Source: Nitrospira sp. (GTDB lineage Bacteria; Nitrospirota; Nitrospiria; Nitrospirales; Nitrospiraceae). Taken from it: a DNA stretch of 55,564 nt. Shown piece by piece: positions 1 to 9,204 of this stretch (positions are counted from its first letter, which is position 1; the number at the start of each line of letters is the position of its first letter). Position numbers and translations under genes: made by a program. The DNA lies in NCBI GenBank assembly GCA_016873455.1, contig VGXE01000010.1, forward strand, positions 1-55,564, given 5' to 3'. A model generated the notes under the pieces. That model made no database searches and was not told where the DNA came from. It saw only the letters and a program-made list of their open reading frames with translations.

Positions 1-1
1 A

Positions 2-24
2 CGCTGGCATAACCCGCGCCAGCG
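2..24. repeat. Small perfect hairpin at the window edge
   Basis: CGCTGGC and GCCAGCG form a perfect 7-bp inverted repeat around a 9-nt loop. No T-tract follows it on the plus strand. It may be the end of a gene or mobile element lying outside the window. Confidence 0.3.
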
Positions 25-106
25 TCGGAGACTGGCGGTTCAGCAAGAGGGGGAGAAGCTCTTAACTCAGGTGTCCGTGGAAATGGGGTAGAACCCGTGT
101 GAAACA

Positions 107-295
107 GTGAAGCAACAGACAAAAAACAACTCGATAGTTTTGTTTTCGCCGTCAAACGATACTTTGCATGGTGTGTTAGCTGATTACAACCATCTCAAAA
201 CACAAAGAACGCAAATCTATGGGAACCTTTGGTATCGGGAAGACTTGACTAAATCTTATGTTTCTCACGAACAGCTTGATCTTTTAGATCGATGA
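107..295 (+). pseudogene. Possible C-terminal remnant of a 2OG-Fe(II) oxygenase
   Basis: A 62-residue reading frame opens with GTG just after an in-frame stop at 89. Its sequence (IVLFSPSNDTLHGV, later QIYGNLWYRE) resembles the end of the prolyl-4-hydroxylase-like 2OG-Fe(II) oxygenase fold, where the distal iron-binding His sits in a xxHGV context. The double-stranded beta-helix and the HxD motif are missing, so if the match is right this is a broken gene. The DNA is clearly more AT-rich than its neighbours, which suggests a transferred fragment. It could also be a chance frame. Confidence 0.3.
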
Positions 296-476
296 ATAGA
301 CGCACAGCATTACTTAAGTGATACATTGCGAATGTGCGATGTGTTTAGTTGTGTAGTAGCGTAGCAAGCATTTGCTTACACACTTTGCTACACACCAAAA
401 TTAAACACGCTGTAGGGCGCATAAATGCTTGGTTTTGTTTGAGTGTCTGCTCTCATAATCCCGCAGCGCTCTACCC
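296..476. other. AT-rich intergenic stretch with imperfect hairpin
   Basis: No convincing gene. Between about 349 and 400 the sequence alternates GTGTAG, TAGCAAGC, GCTTACAC and GCTACACAC, which pair imperfectly as a long hairpin. It could be a terminator-like structure or the degenerate end of a mobile element. Base composition is unlike the downstream epimerase gene. Confidence 0.3.
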
Positions 477-1556
477 ATGCAACACGATAGCATCGACGAC
501 GTCACATTTTGGCCGATTGATATTCCGCTGACGGACCCATTTGTGGTGGCCACCGGTGCCCGTGCGGTGGCCGAAAACGTCTTTGTGCGAGTGACCCTCC
601 GTAGCGGTATCTGCGGATTCGGAGAAGCGGCGCCCTTTCCCGAAGTGGGCGCTGAAGACCGTCCATCTTGCTTGGACACGCTTGCCCGGCTGGTTCCATT
701 GCTGGTTGGGCAATCGATTCAGCACTACCGCCAGATTGCCAAACAACTGGCTGAGCAGGCCCCCGGACAACCGGCCGCGCGCTGCGGCCTGGAAATAGCG
801 CTCCTTGATACCTATTGCCATGCCGCCGGTATCCCGATGTGGCAATTATGGGGTGGTGCTGCCGTGCGCGCTCGGGAAACCGATATCACGATACCTATCG
901 CGACGGCAGATGACACTCTGACTCTTGCACGTCACTGGTACCAACAGGGCTTTCGCCTCTTCAAGATGAAGGTCGGCAAGGATGTGGACGCGGATATCCG
1001 CCGTGTGGAGGCCGTGCACCATGCCCTTCCCCACGTGGCATTCATTGGCGACGGCAATCAAGGGTTCTCGCGTCAAGAATGCCTCGCCTTTGCCGACGGC
1101 GTCCGGCGTTTCGGTGGGAGGCTCCTGCTGCTGGAACAACCGGTGGAACGGGACGACCTGGAGAGCCTGGCCCACATTCGGCGAACCACCGGCATTCCCG
1201 TTGCGGCCGATGAATCGGTACGCTCTCTCGCCGACGCAAGGACCGTCGTGGAACAGCAGGCCGCGGACTATATCAATATCAAAATCATGAAAACCGGCGT
1301 GATCGAAGCACTGGACATCGCTTCGTTCGCGCTGAAGGCCGGACTCAAGCTCATGATCGGCGGCATGATCGAATCACGCATCGCAATGGGGTGCTCGTTC
1401 AGTCTTGTCCTGGGGATGAACGGCTTCGACGTGCTCGACCTGGATACGCCTTTGCTGCTCGCAACAGACCCGGTTCAAGGAGGTTATCGATATGATGGCC
1501 CCATGCTTCAGCCCTGGACCGGCACAGGGTTGGGTCTATCGACCGTCCAGCCGTGA
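477..1556 (+). CDS. Dipeptide epimerase (enolase superfamily, muconate-lactonizing subgroup)
   Basis: A 359-residue enolase-superfamily enzyme, probably an L-Ala-D/L-Glu type dipeptide epimerase that would act in murein peptide recycling in the cytosol. The N-terminal capping domain is followed by the barrel signatures in order: KMKVG (KxK base), GDGNQGF (metal Asp), LLEQPV (metal Glu), ADES (metal Asp), NIKIMKTG (second catalytic Lys) and GGMIES. The late DLDTP stretch is typical of dipeptide epimerases rather than mandelate racemase or o-succinylbenzoate synthase. The ATG at 477 gives a normal family length. The exact dipeptide specificity cannot be read from sequence. It stands alone between the AT-rich left edge and the convergent AsmA-like gene. 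Confidence 0.85.
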   Translation: MQHDSIDDVTFWPIDIPLTDPFVVATGARAVAENVFVRVTLRSGICGFGEAAPFPEVGAEDRPSCLDTLARLVPLLVGQSIQHYRQIAKQLAEQAPGQPAARCGLEIALLDTYCHAAGIPMWQLWGGAAVRARETDITIPIATADDTLTLARHWYQQGFRLFKMKVGKDVDADIRRVEAVHHALPHVAFIGDGNQGFSRQECLAFADGVRRFGGRLLLLEQPVERDDLESLAHIRRTTGIPVAADESVRSLADARTVVEQQAADYINIKIMKTGVIEALDIASFALKAGLKLMIGGMIESRIAMGCSFSLVLGMNGFDVLDLDTPLLLATDPVQGGYRYDGPMLQPWTGTGLGLSTVQP

Positions 1557-1598
1557 TGAATAAGGGCCTGCGGCCCCTCCACCTCTGGTAGCAAACGG

Positions 1599-4500
1599 TC
1601 AGGGTGTGGCCGGCACCGGCTCAGCCGGCGAAATGCTTCGAGGCACATCGTGTTGGGCTTCATCCTCGTCAGGCGTGACAAGATCCAGCGGCAATGACAA
1701 GGTATTCGTCAGCACATCCACCGCCAACTGCGCCAATCCCGACACGCCGGAGGCAAAGGATTTCACCGGCATATACGTGACTTCGGGATCCTCCACGGCA
1801 CCCTTGACGGCAAACATCGCCGTGGCCAACCCCTTCCGCTCACCAGCCAAAATACGGCCGAAGAGCGGAATGGTTTTGAGGAATTTCGAATAGGACCCGA
1901 ACGGGCTCACGGCCACCACAAGATCGAGCTGATCGGTCGGCAAGTCATAGTTGCCCGCGGACGTGATCTTGAGGATCGGACTGTCGATGATGACGTTCTC
2001 GGTCTGAAACAAGCCGTCCTGCACCGCAAACGTCCCGGAAATCCGGTTATAGGGCAACCCCTCCTTCTCAAGATCCACCTTCCCTTGCAGCACGGCGGGC
2101 AGATTCAACAGACCGATGATCTTCCACACCGCCCGCTCATTGGATTTGGGAATGCGCCCATTTTGCAACAATACTTCGGCTTTTCCGCTCAGCGACGGAT
2201 AGACCCCATGCGGATTGCGCCCATGGCCGCGAATGGAGCCGACCAACCGCATATCGCCGGTCACACCCCGTATCTGCGTGTTGGTCAACCGCAAGAGCTC
2301 CTCGACCGGCACGCCCGTGGCGCGAAACGACACTTCCACGTCTGCCGGTTCTTTCCGAGGAAGATGGGCCACGAGCCGGCCAGCGACTTGGCCATGAGCC
2401 GATTCAGCGGAAAACCGATCGACGTCGAGCGCGCCATCCTGCATCGTCACACGCGCCGACAGGGAGGCGAACTTGAGGTGTTTGTAATGACTGCGCGCGG
2501 CCGTGGCGGAAACCTCTACCCTGCCGGTTTCCGCCAAGGTTTCGAGCAAGTCCCGCATGGGCGATCGGTCCCCTTTGGGAATCAACAGGCTCAAGTCCAA
2601 CTGGTTTGACTCGATCGTTCCGGCGATGACCGGTCTGGTCGTCCAATTTCTGATGGTCCCCTCAAACGCCAGGTCACTGTCTCGGATCCTAAAAGCCAGC
2701 CGCTTCACTTCAGCCGTGCTCCGCACCAGTTTTACCCGGGCATACATGTCTTGAAGCGGGCCCTCGAGTCCTCCCACTGTCATCAAGCCGTTGGTGAGGG
2801 CCAGCCACCCGGTGATGCGCCAGGTGTTCCAGTCCTTCTCCTTCCCCTTCATGTCGAGTGAAATTTCAAGATTGCCGGCCTCAAGCCCACCCTTGGACAT
2901 CCACTCCGGCACTCTCGACAGCGAGACGGCACCGGTCGCCGCCGACGCATCAATGCTGAACCGTTCGCCGATGAGGACATACCCCTTAACGGGAATTCTC
3001 AGCGAAGGCAGGACGACTTCCAACCGGTGCATGGCCACGCCACCGGTCTTGGCGGTCTCGCCCTCGAACTCGAGAGCAGCCGGCGCACCGACGGGCTTTT
3101 CACCCAACCCCGGCACAATCAGTTTGGCCTCGTCGAGCACCACCAGCCCGCGAAGATGCGGCGTGGCCATGGAACCGGACACCGTCACATCCGCGCTCAC
3201 CGTTCCTTCGAATGTCCCAGGGGCAATGGCCGGAAGCGACACGAGCCGCGCCATCGGGATGGCCCCTCCACGCGCGCGCACGCCGAAATTTTGAAACTGG
3301 CTCGTTTCACCTCCGGTCAACGTTCCCTGGATCTGCACTTCGGCATCTCCAAGATGACCGATCACTTGCTCAAATCTGGTGGAGCCATTGTCGAGAACAA
3401 ACCGGCCCTGCAGACCGGTAAGCCGTTCCGGGAATGCCGTGTGGCTGAAACTGACCGATTGTGCCACGATGGTTCCGCCGGCAAACGTGACGCCACCGGG
3501 TTGATTCAATGGACCAACAAGCCGGAATGTTGGCTGGGTCGTGCCTTCTACGTCACGAACTCCGGCGAGCACTCGCAGCAGTGGCTCGGTCTTCATCGTC
3601 TTGGCAAGAAAGTCCAGCAAGCGGGATCCCGCCATGGTGCCCGTGACTTCCAGTTCAAGCCACGGACCTGCCTCAAGGAACGACACGACGGCCTTGCCGT
3701 CCGTCAGGTGCATCGCGCCATACACTCCCGTGAGAGCGGTAATACGGATGCGCCCGGGCTCCACAAACACGGAGGCGGCAAGGCCCTTCGCGGCAACACG
3801 GTCCTGGCCGATCAACCCTTGAGCCTCCTGGATCCGAAACTCTCCGCTCGTCGACAGCGGCACACCGGCTGCCGGAGACCCCGTCAGCGTCGCGTCGATC
3901 AGTTGCACCTTGCCGTCGATCTTCCGGTCCTCCAATAAGGCCTGAATCTGCGGATTGATCCACTCCAGGGGAATTGTCTGCAGCAATTGCGGCAGCGTCA
4001 CCAGTGAACTGCTGATCGTCACGGCGAATGTCGGTTGTGGCGTCATAAGCCCAGCCAGACTGGCTTTGCCCGTCAAGGTCATCTCGTTCAGCCGCGCTGA
4101 GAGATCGGACAACACCAGGTCATACCCCGCCACCCCGGGCATCACCCGTACCACGCCTTGGAGATTCACCAAGCCTTGCAGTCGGTCCGGAATCGGCCGG
4201 GCCCCGAAAAAATCTGCCGCGGCGCGCAGGTCCATATTGGACGCGTCAAGCCGGCCGTCAAATTGAAACACTGGACCTGCGGCAAGTGGCGCATTGCCGG
4301 CGAGCGAGACCGGCTTTTCCGCTTGCTTGATGCGCCCGTCCACGGAGACCGCCGACAGGCCCGCCGCGCTTGGATGAACGGCTGAGAGATGGAAATCGGC
4401 CAGCCCGCGATTCGGCTGAACCAGCAATTTTGCATCGACTCGCTCAAGGGGAAGCGTACGCACGCCATCCGTCCTGAAGGCATCGGACACCGTGACGGTG

Positions 4501-4970
4501 CCATTGACAAGCGTGACCTCCCGAATCATAAACATCCGGGCCATGCTTTCCAGAGTGTCCCGGCCCGTGCTCTCGTCCATCTTCAACCCTTCCGGGAGAT
4601 TCCAGTCACCCGCTGTGTTGCGCCGAAGATTGAGCATCGGCTCCTCAATCAGCAGCCGTTTGCCGATGAGTTGTTTGCGGAAGAGCGGCAGGAGACGGAC
4701 AACGACATCGATTCGCTTGGCGGCCAAGAACACCTGATCCGAATCGGGATCATGAATCGTGACTTCGGAAAGTTCCACGCGCAGGCGGGGGAGGACCACA
4801 AATTTGACATGACGCACGTCAAGTTTACGCCCGAGGCTTTCCTCAAGCTGTTGCAACACAAATCCCTTGAGATAATCCTCGCCGGTCAACTGCTTGGAGA
4901 ACAATAGGAAGGCAACCGCGGATACGACCAGGATGAGGATTAGGACAAGACCACGACGCAAGACGGACAC
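1599..4970 (-). CDS. AsmA-like envelope protein
   Basis: A 1123-residue protein with one N-terminal membrane helix (about residues 7-25, rich in V, L and I) followed by a very long periplasmic region of beta-rich repeats. The opening after the helix (LTGEDYLKGFVLQQLEESLGRKL, in part) and the NTAGDWNLPE region match the AsmA N-terminal domain. A C-terminal AsmA_2/DUF3971-like part includes FAVQDGLFQTENV and SPILKITSAGNYDLPT. AsmA-clan proteins (AsmA, TamB, YhdP, YicH) are thought to form hydrophobic grooves that move phospholipids between membranes. That role is inferred from the family. Convergent with the epimerase and divergent from pgm. Confidence 0.8.
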   Translation of the reverse strand: MSVLRRGLVLILILVVSAVAFLLFSKQLTGEDYLKGFVLQQLEESLGRKLDVRHVKFVVLPRLRVELSEVTIHDPDSDQVFLAAKRIDVVVRLLPLFRKQLIGKRLLIEEPMLNLRRNTAGDWNLPEGLKMDESTGRDTLESMARMFMIREVTLVNGTVTVSDAFRTDGVRTLPLERVDAKLLVQPNRGLADFHLSAVHPSAAGLSAVSVDGRIKQAEKPVSLAGNAPLAAGPVFQFDGRLDASNMDLRAAADFFGARPIPDRLQGLVNLQGVVRVMPGVAGYDLVLSDLSARLNEMTLTGKASLAGLMTPQPTFAVTISSSLVTLPQLLQTIPLEWINPQIQALLEDRKIDGKVQLIDATLTGSPAAGVPLSTSGEFRIQEAQGLIGQDRVAAKGLAASVFVEPGRIRITALTGVYGAMHLTDGKAVVSFLEAGPWLELEVTGTMAGSRLLDFLAKTMKTEPLLRVLAGVRDVEGTTQPTFRLVGPLNQPGGVTFAGGTIVAQSVSFSHTAFPERLTGLQGRFVLDNGSTRFEQVIGHLGDAEVQIQGTLTGGETSQFQNFGVRARGGAIPMARLVSLPAIAPGTFEGTVSADVTVSGSMATPHLRGLVVLDEAKLIVPGLGEKPVGAPAALEFEGETAKTGGVAMHRLEVVLPSLRIPVKGYVLIGERFSIDASAATGAVSLSRVPEWMSKGGLEAGNLEISLDMKGKEKDWNTWRITGWLALTNGLMTVGGLEGPLQDMYARVKLVRSTAEVKRLAFRIRDSDLAFEGTIRNWTTRPVIAGTIESNQLDLSLLIPKGDRSPMRDLLETLAETGRVEVSATAARSHYKHLKFASLSARVTMQDGALDVDRFSAESAHGQVAGRLVAHLPRKEPADVEVSFRATGVPVEELLRLTNTQIRGVTGDMRLVGSIRGHGRNPHGVYPSLSGKAEVLLQNGRIPKSNERAVWKIIGLLNLPAVLQGKVDLEKEGLPYNRISGTFAVQDGLFQTENVIIDSPILKITSAGNYDLPTDQLDLVVAVSPFGSYSKFLKTIPLFGRILAGERKGLATAMFAVKGAVEDPEVTYMPVKSFASGVSGLAQLAVDVLTNTLSLPLDLVTPDEDEAQHDVPRSISPAEPVPATP

Positions 4971-5081
4971 GCCATCTCCTTGAAAATACGTAACTGTGGC
5001 GAGGCATCTTACAGAAAGACTAGAGTGAAAGCTAGAAACTCCAGAGTTGACAGTTGATAGACTCGGAGGCTACACGTCTTC

Positions 5082-6728
5082 ATGGCTATTCACCCGCTTG
5101 CCGGCACACAACCCCCGCCTTCCACCCTGGTCGATATCCCTGCACTCCTGGCAGCGTATTGGGCCGAGAAACCGGACCCTACCATTCGAGAGCAGTGCGT
5201 GGCATTTGGAACATCAGGCCATCGAGGATCATCCTTCAAGAAGAACTTTAATGAGGCCCATATACTGGCTGTCACTCAAGCGATTTGCGACTACCGCGCC
5301 AGCCAAGCCACTACTGGCCCGCTGTACCTTGGCAAAGATACCCACGCACTCTCGGAACCGGCTTTTCAGACCGCCCTCGAAGTCCTGGCCGCCAATCATG
5401 TCGAGGTCATGATCGACAACGACGACGGTTATACCCCGACGCCAGTCATCTCCCATGCAATCCTCGCGTATAATCGTGATCAGCCATCCGGCCTCGCTGA
5501 CGGTATTGTCATCACCCCGTCGCACAATCCGCCGGAAGACGGAGGCATCAAATACAATCCACCGCAGGGCGGCCCGGCGGAGACCGCCGTCACCAAGTGG
5601 ATTGAAGATCGGGCTAACGCCTTCCTGGCCGCAGGGCTGACCGGTGTCAACCGTGTGTCCGCTGAAGCCGCCGGACGCGCGCCTACGGTCCATCGACATG
5701 ATTACGTCACGCCCTATGTCGTCGACCTCGCCCATGTCATCGACATGGAGGCGATTCGATCCGCCAAGTTGAGATTGGGCATCGATCCGCTCGGCGGCGC
5801 CGGGATCTCCTACTGGCAACCCATCGCCGAACGCTATGGACTGAATATTGAGACGGTCAATCCGACCGTTGATCCCACCTTCCGTTTCATGCCGTTGGAT
5901 TGGGACGGAAAAATCCGAATGGATTGCTCCTCTCCCTATGCCATGGCAAATCTGATCGCCTTGAAGGACCGTTTCGATGTCGCCTTCGGCAACGACGCGG
6001 ACAATGACCGGCACGGTATCGTCACGCGCTCAGGGCTGATGAATCCCAACCACTATCTTGCCGTCTCGATTGCGTACCTCTTTGCCAATCGTCCCGGCTG
6101 GAACGCCAAGGCCGGCATCGGCAAGACGTTAGTGAGCAGCAGTCTCATCGATCGTGTCGCAGCCCAACTGAAACGAACACTCGTTGAAGTGCCGGTTGGA
6201 TTTAAGTGGTTCGTCGACGGCTTGCTCAATGGTTCGCTCGGGTTCGGCGGCGAAGAAAGCGCCGGGGCCTCATTCCTGCGCCGGGACGGCACGGTCTGGT
6301 CCACCGATAAGGACGGCATCATCATGGACTTGCTCGCCGCCGAGATGATGGCCAAGACCGGCCGAGATCCATCACAACTCTACAGAGGATTGACCCTTGA
6401 ATTGGGCGAGCCGGTCTACGAACGGATCGACGCCCCGGCTACACCGGAACAGAAAACGATCCTATCGAAACTCTCGCCGAATCAAGTCAAGGCGACAACC
6501 TTAGCCGGTGACCCGATCACGTCGATGCTGACGACCGCTCCAGGCAACGGTGCGGCCATCGGCGGGCTCAAGGTCGTCACCGACCAGGGATGGTTCGCCG
6601 CCAGACCATCAGGCACGGAAGACGTGTACAAGCTGTATGCGGAGAGCTTCAGAGGGAGGGAGCACCTGAAGAAAATTCAAAATGAAGCACAAGCCCTCAT
6701 CACCAAAGCACTGACCTCCTCAGCCTAA
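5082..6728 (+). CDS. pgm: Phosphoglucomutase, alpha-D-glucose-phosphate specific
   Basis: A 548-residue cytosolic phosphohexomutase interconverting glucose 1-phosphate and glucose 6-phosphate, linking glycogen and UDP-glucose synthesis with glycolysis. Visible motifs are GTSGHRGSS near residue 49, the catalytic phosphoserine loop [14 protein letters not shown], the metal loop [11 protein letters not shown], the sugar-binding loop [15 protein letters not shown] and the phosphate loop [16 protein letters not shown]. Length and the [12 protein letters not shown] pattern fit the E. coli Pgm type rather than phosphomannomutase. GGAGG at 5065-5069 precedes the ATG by a slightly long gap. A methyltransferase gene follows with a 1-nt gap, probably co-transcribed. 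Confidence 0.95.
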   Translation: MAIHPLAGTQPPPSTLVDIPALLAAYWAEKPDPTIREQCVAFGTSGHRGSSFKKNFNEAHILAVTQAICDYRASQATTGPLYLGKDTHALSEPAFQTALEVLAANHVEVMIDNDDGYTPTPVISHAILAYNRDQPSGLADGIVITPSHNPPEDGGIKYNPPQGGPAETAVTKWIEDRANAFLAAGLTGVNRVSAEAAGRAPTVHRHDYVTPYVVDLAHVIDMEAIRSAKLRLGIDPLGGAGISYWQPIAERYGLNIETVNPTVDPTFRFMPLDWDGKIRMDCSSPYAMANLIALKDRFDVAFGNDADNDRHGIVTRSGLMNPNHYLAVSIAYLFANRPGWNAKAGIGKTLVSSSLIDRVAAQLKRTLVEVPVGFKWFVDGLLNGSLGFGGEESAGASFLRRDGTVWSTDKDGIIMDLLAAEMMAKTGRDPSQLYRGLTLELGEPVYERIDAPATPEQKTILSKLSPNQVKATTLAGDPITSMLTTAPGNGAAIGGLKVVTDQGWFAARPSGTEDVYKLYAESFRGREHLKKIQNEAQALITKALTSSA

Positions 6729-6729
6729 C

Positions 6730-7527
6730 GTGCATCACAACATGAACCCGCATCCCGGACGCTGGCCCTTACCACAGTATGATTATTGGTCCACACCGTT
6801 CGCCGAATCGTTAGTTCAGCATCTGGATCTTCACGCTGGCCTGCAAATCCTCGATGTCGCGTCAGGACATGGCATTCCAGCCTTCTATCTCGCCGAACAC
6901 GTGGGGCCTACCGGAGCAGTGCTGGCCATCGATGTGAATCCCGGGCAGGTGGCTCGGGCAAGGGCCATTCAAGGCTCGCAACTGCCATGGCTCCGCTTTG
7001 ACTGCATAGACATGCGAGCGTTACCGTCTGATCTTCCGAGTTTCGATCGTATCACCGGAAACCTTTCGGTGATGTTCTTTCGGCCCGATCGGTTCCAGGC
7101 CGTTCGTGGGTTGGTGGCGCACCTCAAGCCGGGCGGCCAGCTTGTCCTGACCTTTCCGTCGTATGGAACGTTTGATTCCCTGTGGCAACGAGTCGATCAG
7201 GCCATGATCCAACAGGGACTGAGGACGGAACGGGAACGATTTCAGACCTATCTCAACGAACGTCCGTCAGCAAGCGAAGTTCGAGGCTGGCTGGAACAGT
7301 TGCATCTCGAACACATTGACGTGAGCGAATATCCCTTGGAAGTTGCAACAGGGCCAGGCAGGGACTTTCTCCACCATCCCCTTCTGCGCGGCGGCTTTCT
7401 CGACGACGTGTACGAATGTTTCGAGGATCAGCGCCTTGCGGAAGAATTTATGGTGACGCTATCCAGAAACACACACAATTTCACGCCACTTATTGCGCAG
7501 CGTTGTGTGCTGTCAGGGCGAAAATAG
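6730..7527 (+). CDS. Class I SAM-dependent methyltransferase
   Basis: A 265-residue cytosolic methyltransferase of the UbiE/Methyltransf_11 type; substrate unknown. Motif I reads LDVASGHGIPAFYLAE, followed by the acidic strand-2 residue in VLAIDVNPGQ and motif IV around FDRITGNLSVMFF. The C-terminal half probably holds the substrate cap. The frame can open with GTG at 6730 or ATG at 6742 (MNPHPGRW); no strong ribosome site separates the two. It follows pgm almost without a gap and converges on lipA, 8 bp away. Confidence 0.8.
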   Translation: MHHNMNPHPGRWPLPQYDYWSTPFAESLVQHLDLHAGLQILDVASGHGIPAFYLAEHVGPTGAVLAIDVNPGQVARARAIQGSQLPWLRFDCIDMRALPSDLPSFDRITGNLSVMFFRPDRFQAVRGLVAHLKPGGQLVLTFPSYGTFDSLWQRVDQAMIQQGLRTERERFQTYLNERPSASEVRGWLEQLHLEHIDVSEYPLEVATGPGRDFLHHPLLRGGFLDDVYECFEDQRLAEEFMVTLSRNTHNFTPLIAQRCVLSGRK

Positions 7528-7535
7528 GCATACTG

Positions 7536-8495
7536 TTACCCGGAAATTACTTGCCGCTCGGCATGGTACGAGCTACGGACAAGTGGACCTGACTCGACAT
7601 GGGTAAACCCCATGCCAAACCCTTCGTCCTTCAACAGGGAAAATTCAGAGGGATCATAGAATCGGGCCACGGGTAGATGTGCTCTGGTCGGCTGGAGATA
7701 TTGGCCGATCGTGAGGATGTCGCATTTGACAGCTCGCAGATCACGCATGACTTCGCGCGCTTCATCACGCGTCTCCCCCATGCCAAGAATCAGTCCCGAT
7801 TTCGTCGTCATCCCCAGCTCTTTCGCTCGTTGGAGCAACTCGATCGACCGCTGGTACTTTCCCTGCGGCCTGATCGACGGAAAGAGCCGACGGACGGTTT
7901 CAATGTTGTGATTGAGAATCTCCGGCTTCTCAGCACACACGGTAAGAAGAGCCGCCTCGTTCCCCTCGAAATCCGGGATCAACACTTCGATGGTGCATGT
8001 TGGACTCAGCTGTCTGGCCTGTCTGATCGTTTCCGCGAACACCCCTGCACCGCCATCCGATAATTCATCCCGATTCACAGAAGTAATCACCGCATGGCGA
8101 AGACCAAGCAATTGGATCGCCCGTGCCACACGGCTTGGCTCGTTCTGATCCACCAAACCAGGCCGTCCCGTCTCCACCGAGCAATAGTGGCAGCGCCTGG
8201 TACAAATATCCCCTAGGATCAGAAACGTCGCCGTGCGCGCGTTCCAACATTCCCATCGGTTCGGACAACGGGCCTCTTCACAAATCGTGTGGAGCTGAAG
8301 CCGCTCCATTGTGTGCTTGATTTCGAGATAGTCCGGACCAGTCTGGGCCGTGACTTTGAACCAAGACGGCAGACGGGGGCGACTAAGATGATCCGAAGGG
8401 CTGAGGACCGCGGACTGAGGACTGAGAGCAGGAGAAGAATCGGAAGCATCCATGGCCGAAGAAGATCGAAGCTGGTCGAGAGGGATAAAGCTCAT
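7536..8495 (-). CDS. lipA: Lipoyl synthase (radical SAM)
   Basis: A 319-residue radical SAM enzyme inserting two sulfurs into protein-bound octanoyl groups to make lipoate for 2-oxoacid dehydrogenases and the glycine cleavage system. The auxiliary cluster cysteines are C72, C77 and C83 (CEEARCPNRWEC), the radical SAM cysteines are C98, C102 and C105 (CTRRCHYC), and RSSYHA near the C-terminus supplies the serine ligand to the auxiliary cluster. The ATG overlaps the stop of the upstream gene (ATGA), so it is translationally coupled. Residues 22-33 (LSPQSAVLS region) are encoded by a heptanucleotide repeat tract not expected in the family. Last gene of the mrp-Rieske-unknown-lipA set. Confidence 0.95.
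   Translation of the reverse strand: MSFIPLDQLRSSSAMDASDSSPALSPQSAVLSPSDHLSRPRLPSWFKVTAQTGPDYLEIKHTMERLQLHTICEEARCPNRWECWNARTATFLILGDICTRRCHYCSVETGRPGLVDQNEPSRVARAIQLLGLRHAVITSVNRDELSDGGAGVFAETIRQARQLSPTCTIEVLIPDFEGNEAALLTVCAEKPEILNHNIETVRRLFPSIRPQGKYQRSIELLQRAKELGMTTKSGLILGMGETRDEAREVMRDLRAVKCDILTIGQYLQPTRAHLPVARFYDPSEFSLLKDEGFGMGFTHVESGPLVRSSYHAERQVISG
8398..8432. repeat. Degenerate heptanucleotide tandem repeat inside the lipA 5' end
   Basis: Five 7-nt units can be read: GGGCTGA, GGACCGC, GGACTGA, GGACTGA, GAGCAGG. In the lipA direction they read as TCAGTCC-type units, related to the CAGCACT tract near nadD. They lie inside the coding frame and account for LipA residues 22-33. Confidence 0.7.
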
Positions 8496-8866
8496 GATTT
8501 GTTGTCTGTGCGTGAACCGAGACCCAAGCAGTTCAGCGCTCGCGCCAAGAGGCCATGCCGCTCAGGCTCAATTTGAGGAGGGTCCGGATACTCGACCCAG
8601 AGTTCTTGGGAGCCAAGATAAGTACCGTTGCGATAACTCTTCTGGGTTCGCAACTGTCGATAACCTTGGCGTTGTAACGTCTGAATCAGCACGGTCAACG
8701 CATGGTCCTGCGTCGAATGCGGGTCTGTCGTGACACGGATAGACTCATACCGAAGCATGGCCCGATAATGGTCCCCGGCTCGCTCAAATTCGACCGGCCG
8801 GCTGAACCCGCGTTCCCTATCATCGAATCCGGCGAGTTGGTGTTTGTCGAGTTCACTCTCCGCCAT
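8492..8866 (-). CDS. Unknown 124-residue protein between Rieske and lipA
   Basis: Not recognised. The ATG at 8866 (MAESELDKHQ) is preferred over the upstream TTG. The protein is soluble and mixed-charge, with no signal peptide or membrane helix and no metal-binding cysteine cluster (only one Cys, near the end). Central sequence includes DHALTVLIQTLQRQGYRQLR and a tyrosine/glycine-rich stretch (SYRNGTYLGSQELWVEYP), suggesting a small alpha/beta fold. Its stop overlaps the lipA start by 4 nt and it begins just after the Rieske gene, so it should be produced together with Fe-S proteins and LipA. A role in lipoylation or cluster delivery is only inferred from that. Confidence 0.7.
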   Translation of the reverse strand: MAESELDKHQLAGFDDRERGFSRPVEFERAGDHYRAMLRYESIRVTTDPHSTQDHALTVLIQTLQRQGYRQLRTQKSYRNGTYLGSQELWVEYPDPPQIEPERHGLLARALNCLGLGSRTDNKS

Positions 8867-8878
8867 GACGCAGTACAA

Positions 8879-9184
8879 CTAGAGCAGCACCTTCACATCC
8901 GACCCCTCAACCTTGACCTGATACACCGCGACTTTCGCCGAAGGGTTCTTGGTACATTCGCCGGTGGTCATATCGAACTGCCAGCCGTGCCAGGGACAGG
9001 TGACGACGGTACCTTCGGCCTCCCCTTCGCCCAACGGACCGCCGCGATGCACGCAGGTGTTATCGATTGCATGAAAGGTCCCGCCGACATTGAATACGGC
9101 CAGCGTCTTGCCATGGACTTCGGCTACAACACCATGACCAGGCTGCACGTCACCCGTTCCCGCCACACGCACATACTCCGCCAT
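8879..9184 (-). CDS. Rieske [2Fe-2S] ferredoxin-like protein
   Basis: A 101-residue soluble Rieske protein. The cluster ligands are clear: CVHRGGPLGEG (Cys-x-His, with C44 and H46) and CPWHGWQFD (Cys-x-x-His). Length and lack of a membrane anchor match dioxygenase-type Rieske ferredoxins and NirD-like proteins, not the cytochrome bc1 subunit. It would act as a one-electron carrier in the cytosol. No oxygenase partner is visible here; its neighbours are an Fe-S carrier and lipoyl synthase, so it may serve Fe-S chemistry rather than ring hydroxylation (inference). Confidence 0.9.
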   Translation of the reverse strand: MAEYVRVAGTGDVQPGHGVVAEVHGKTLAVFNVGGTFHAIDNTCVHRGGPLGEGEAEGTVVTCPWHGWQFDMTTGECTKNPSAKVAVYQVKVEGSDVKVLL

Positions 9185-9204
9185 CGCTGCCTCCGTTCAC
9201 GTGA

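Noticed and set aside
3027-3938. A 303-codon open frame antisense to the AsmA-like gene
   Set aside because: No family sequence, low-complexity basic composition, and the opposite strand is a coherent AsmA-like protein.
5047-5076. TTGACA with TACACG 18 bp downstream as a pgm promoter
   Set aside because: It would start transcription at or after the pgm ATG although a GGAGG site lies before the start; the -10 match is also weak.
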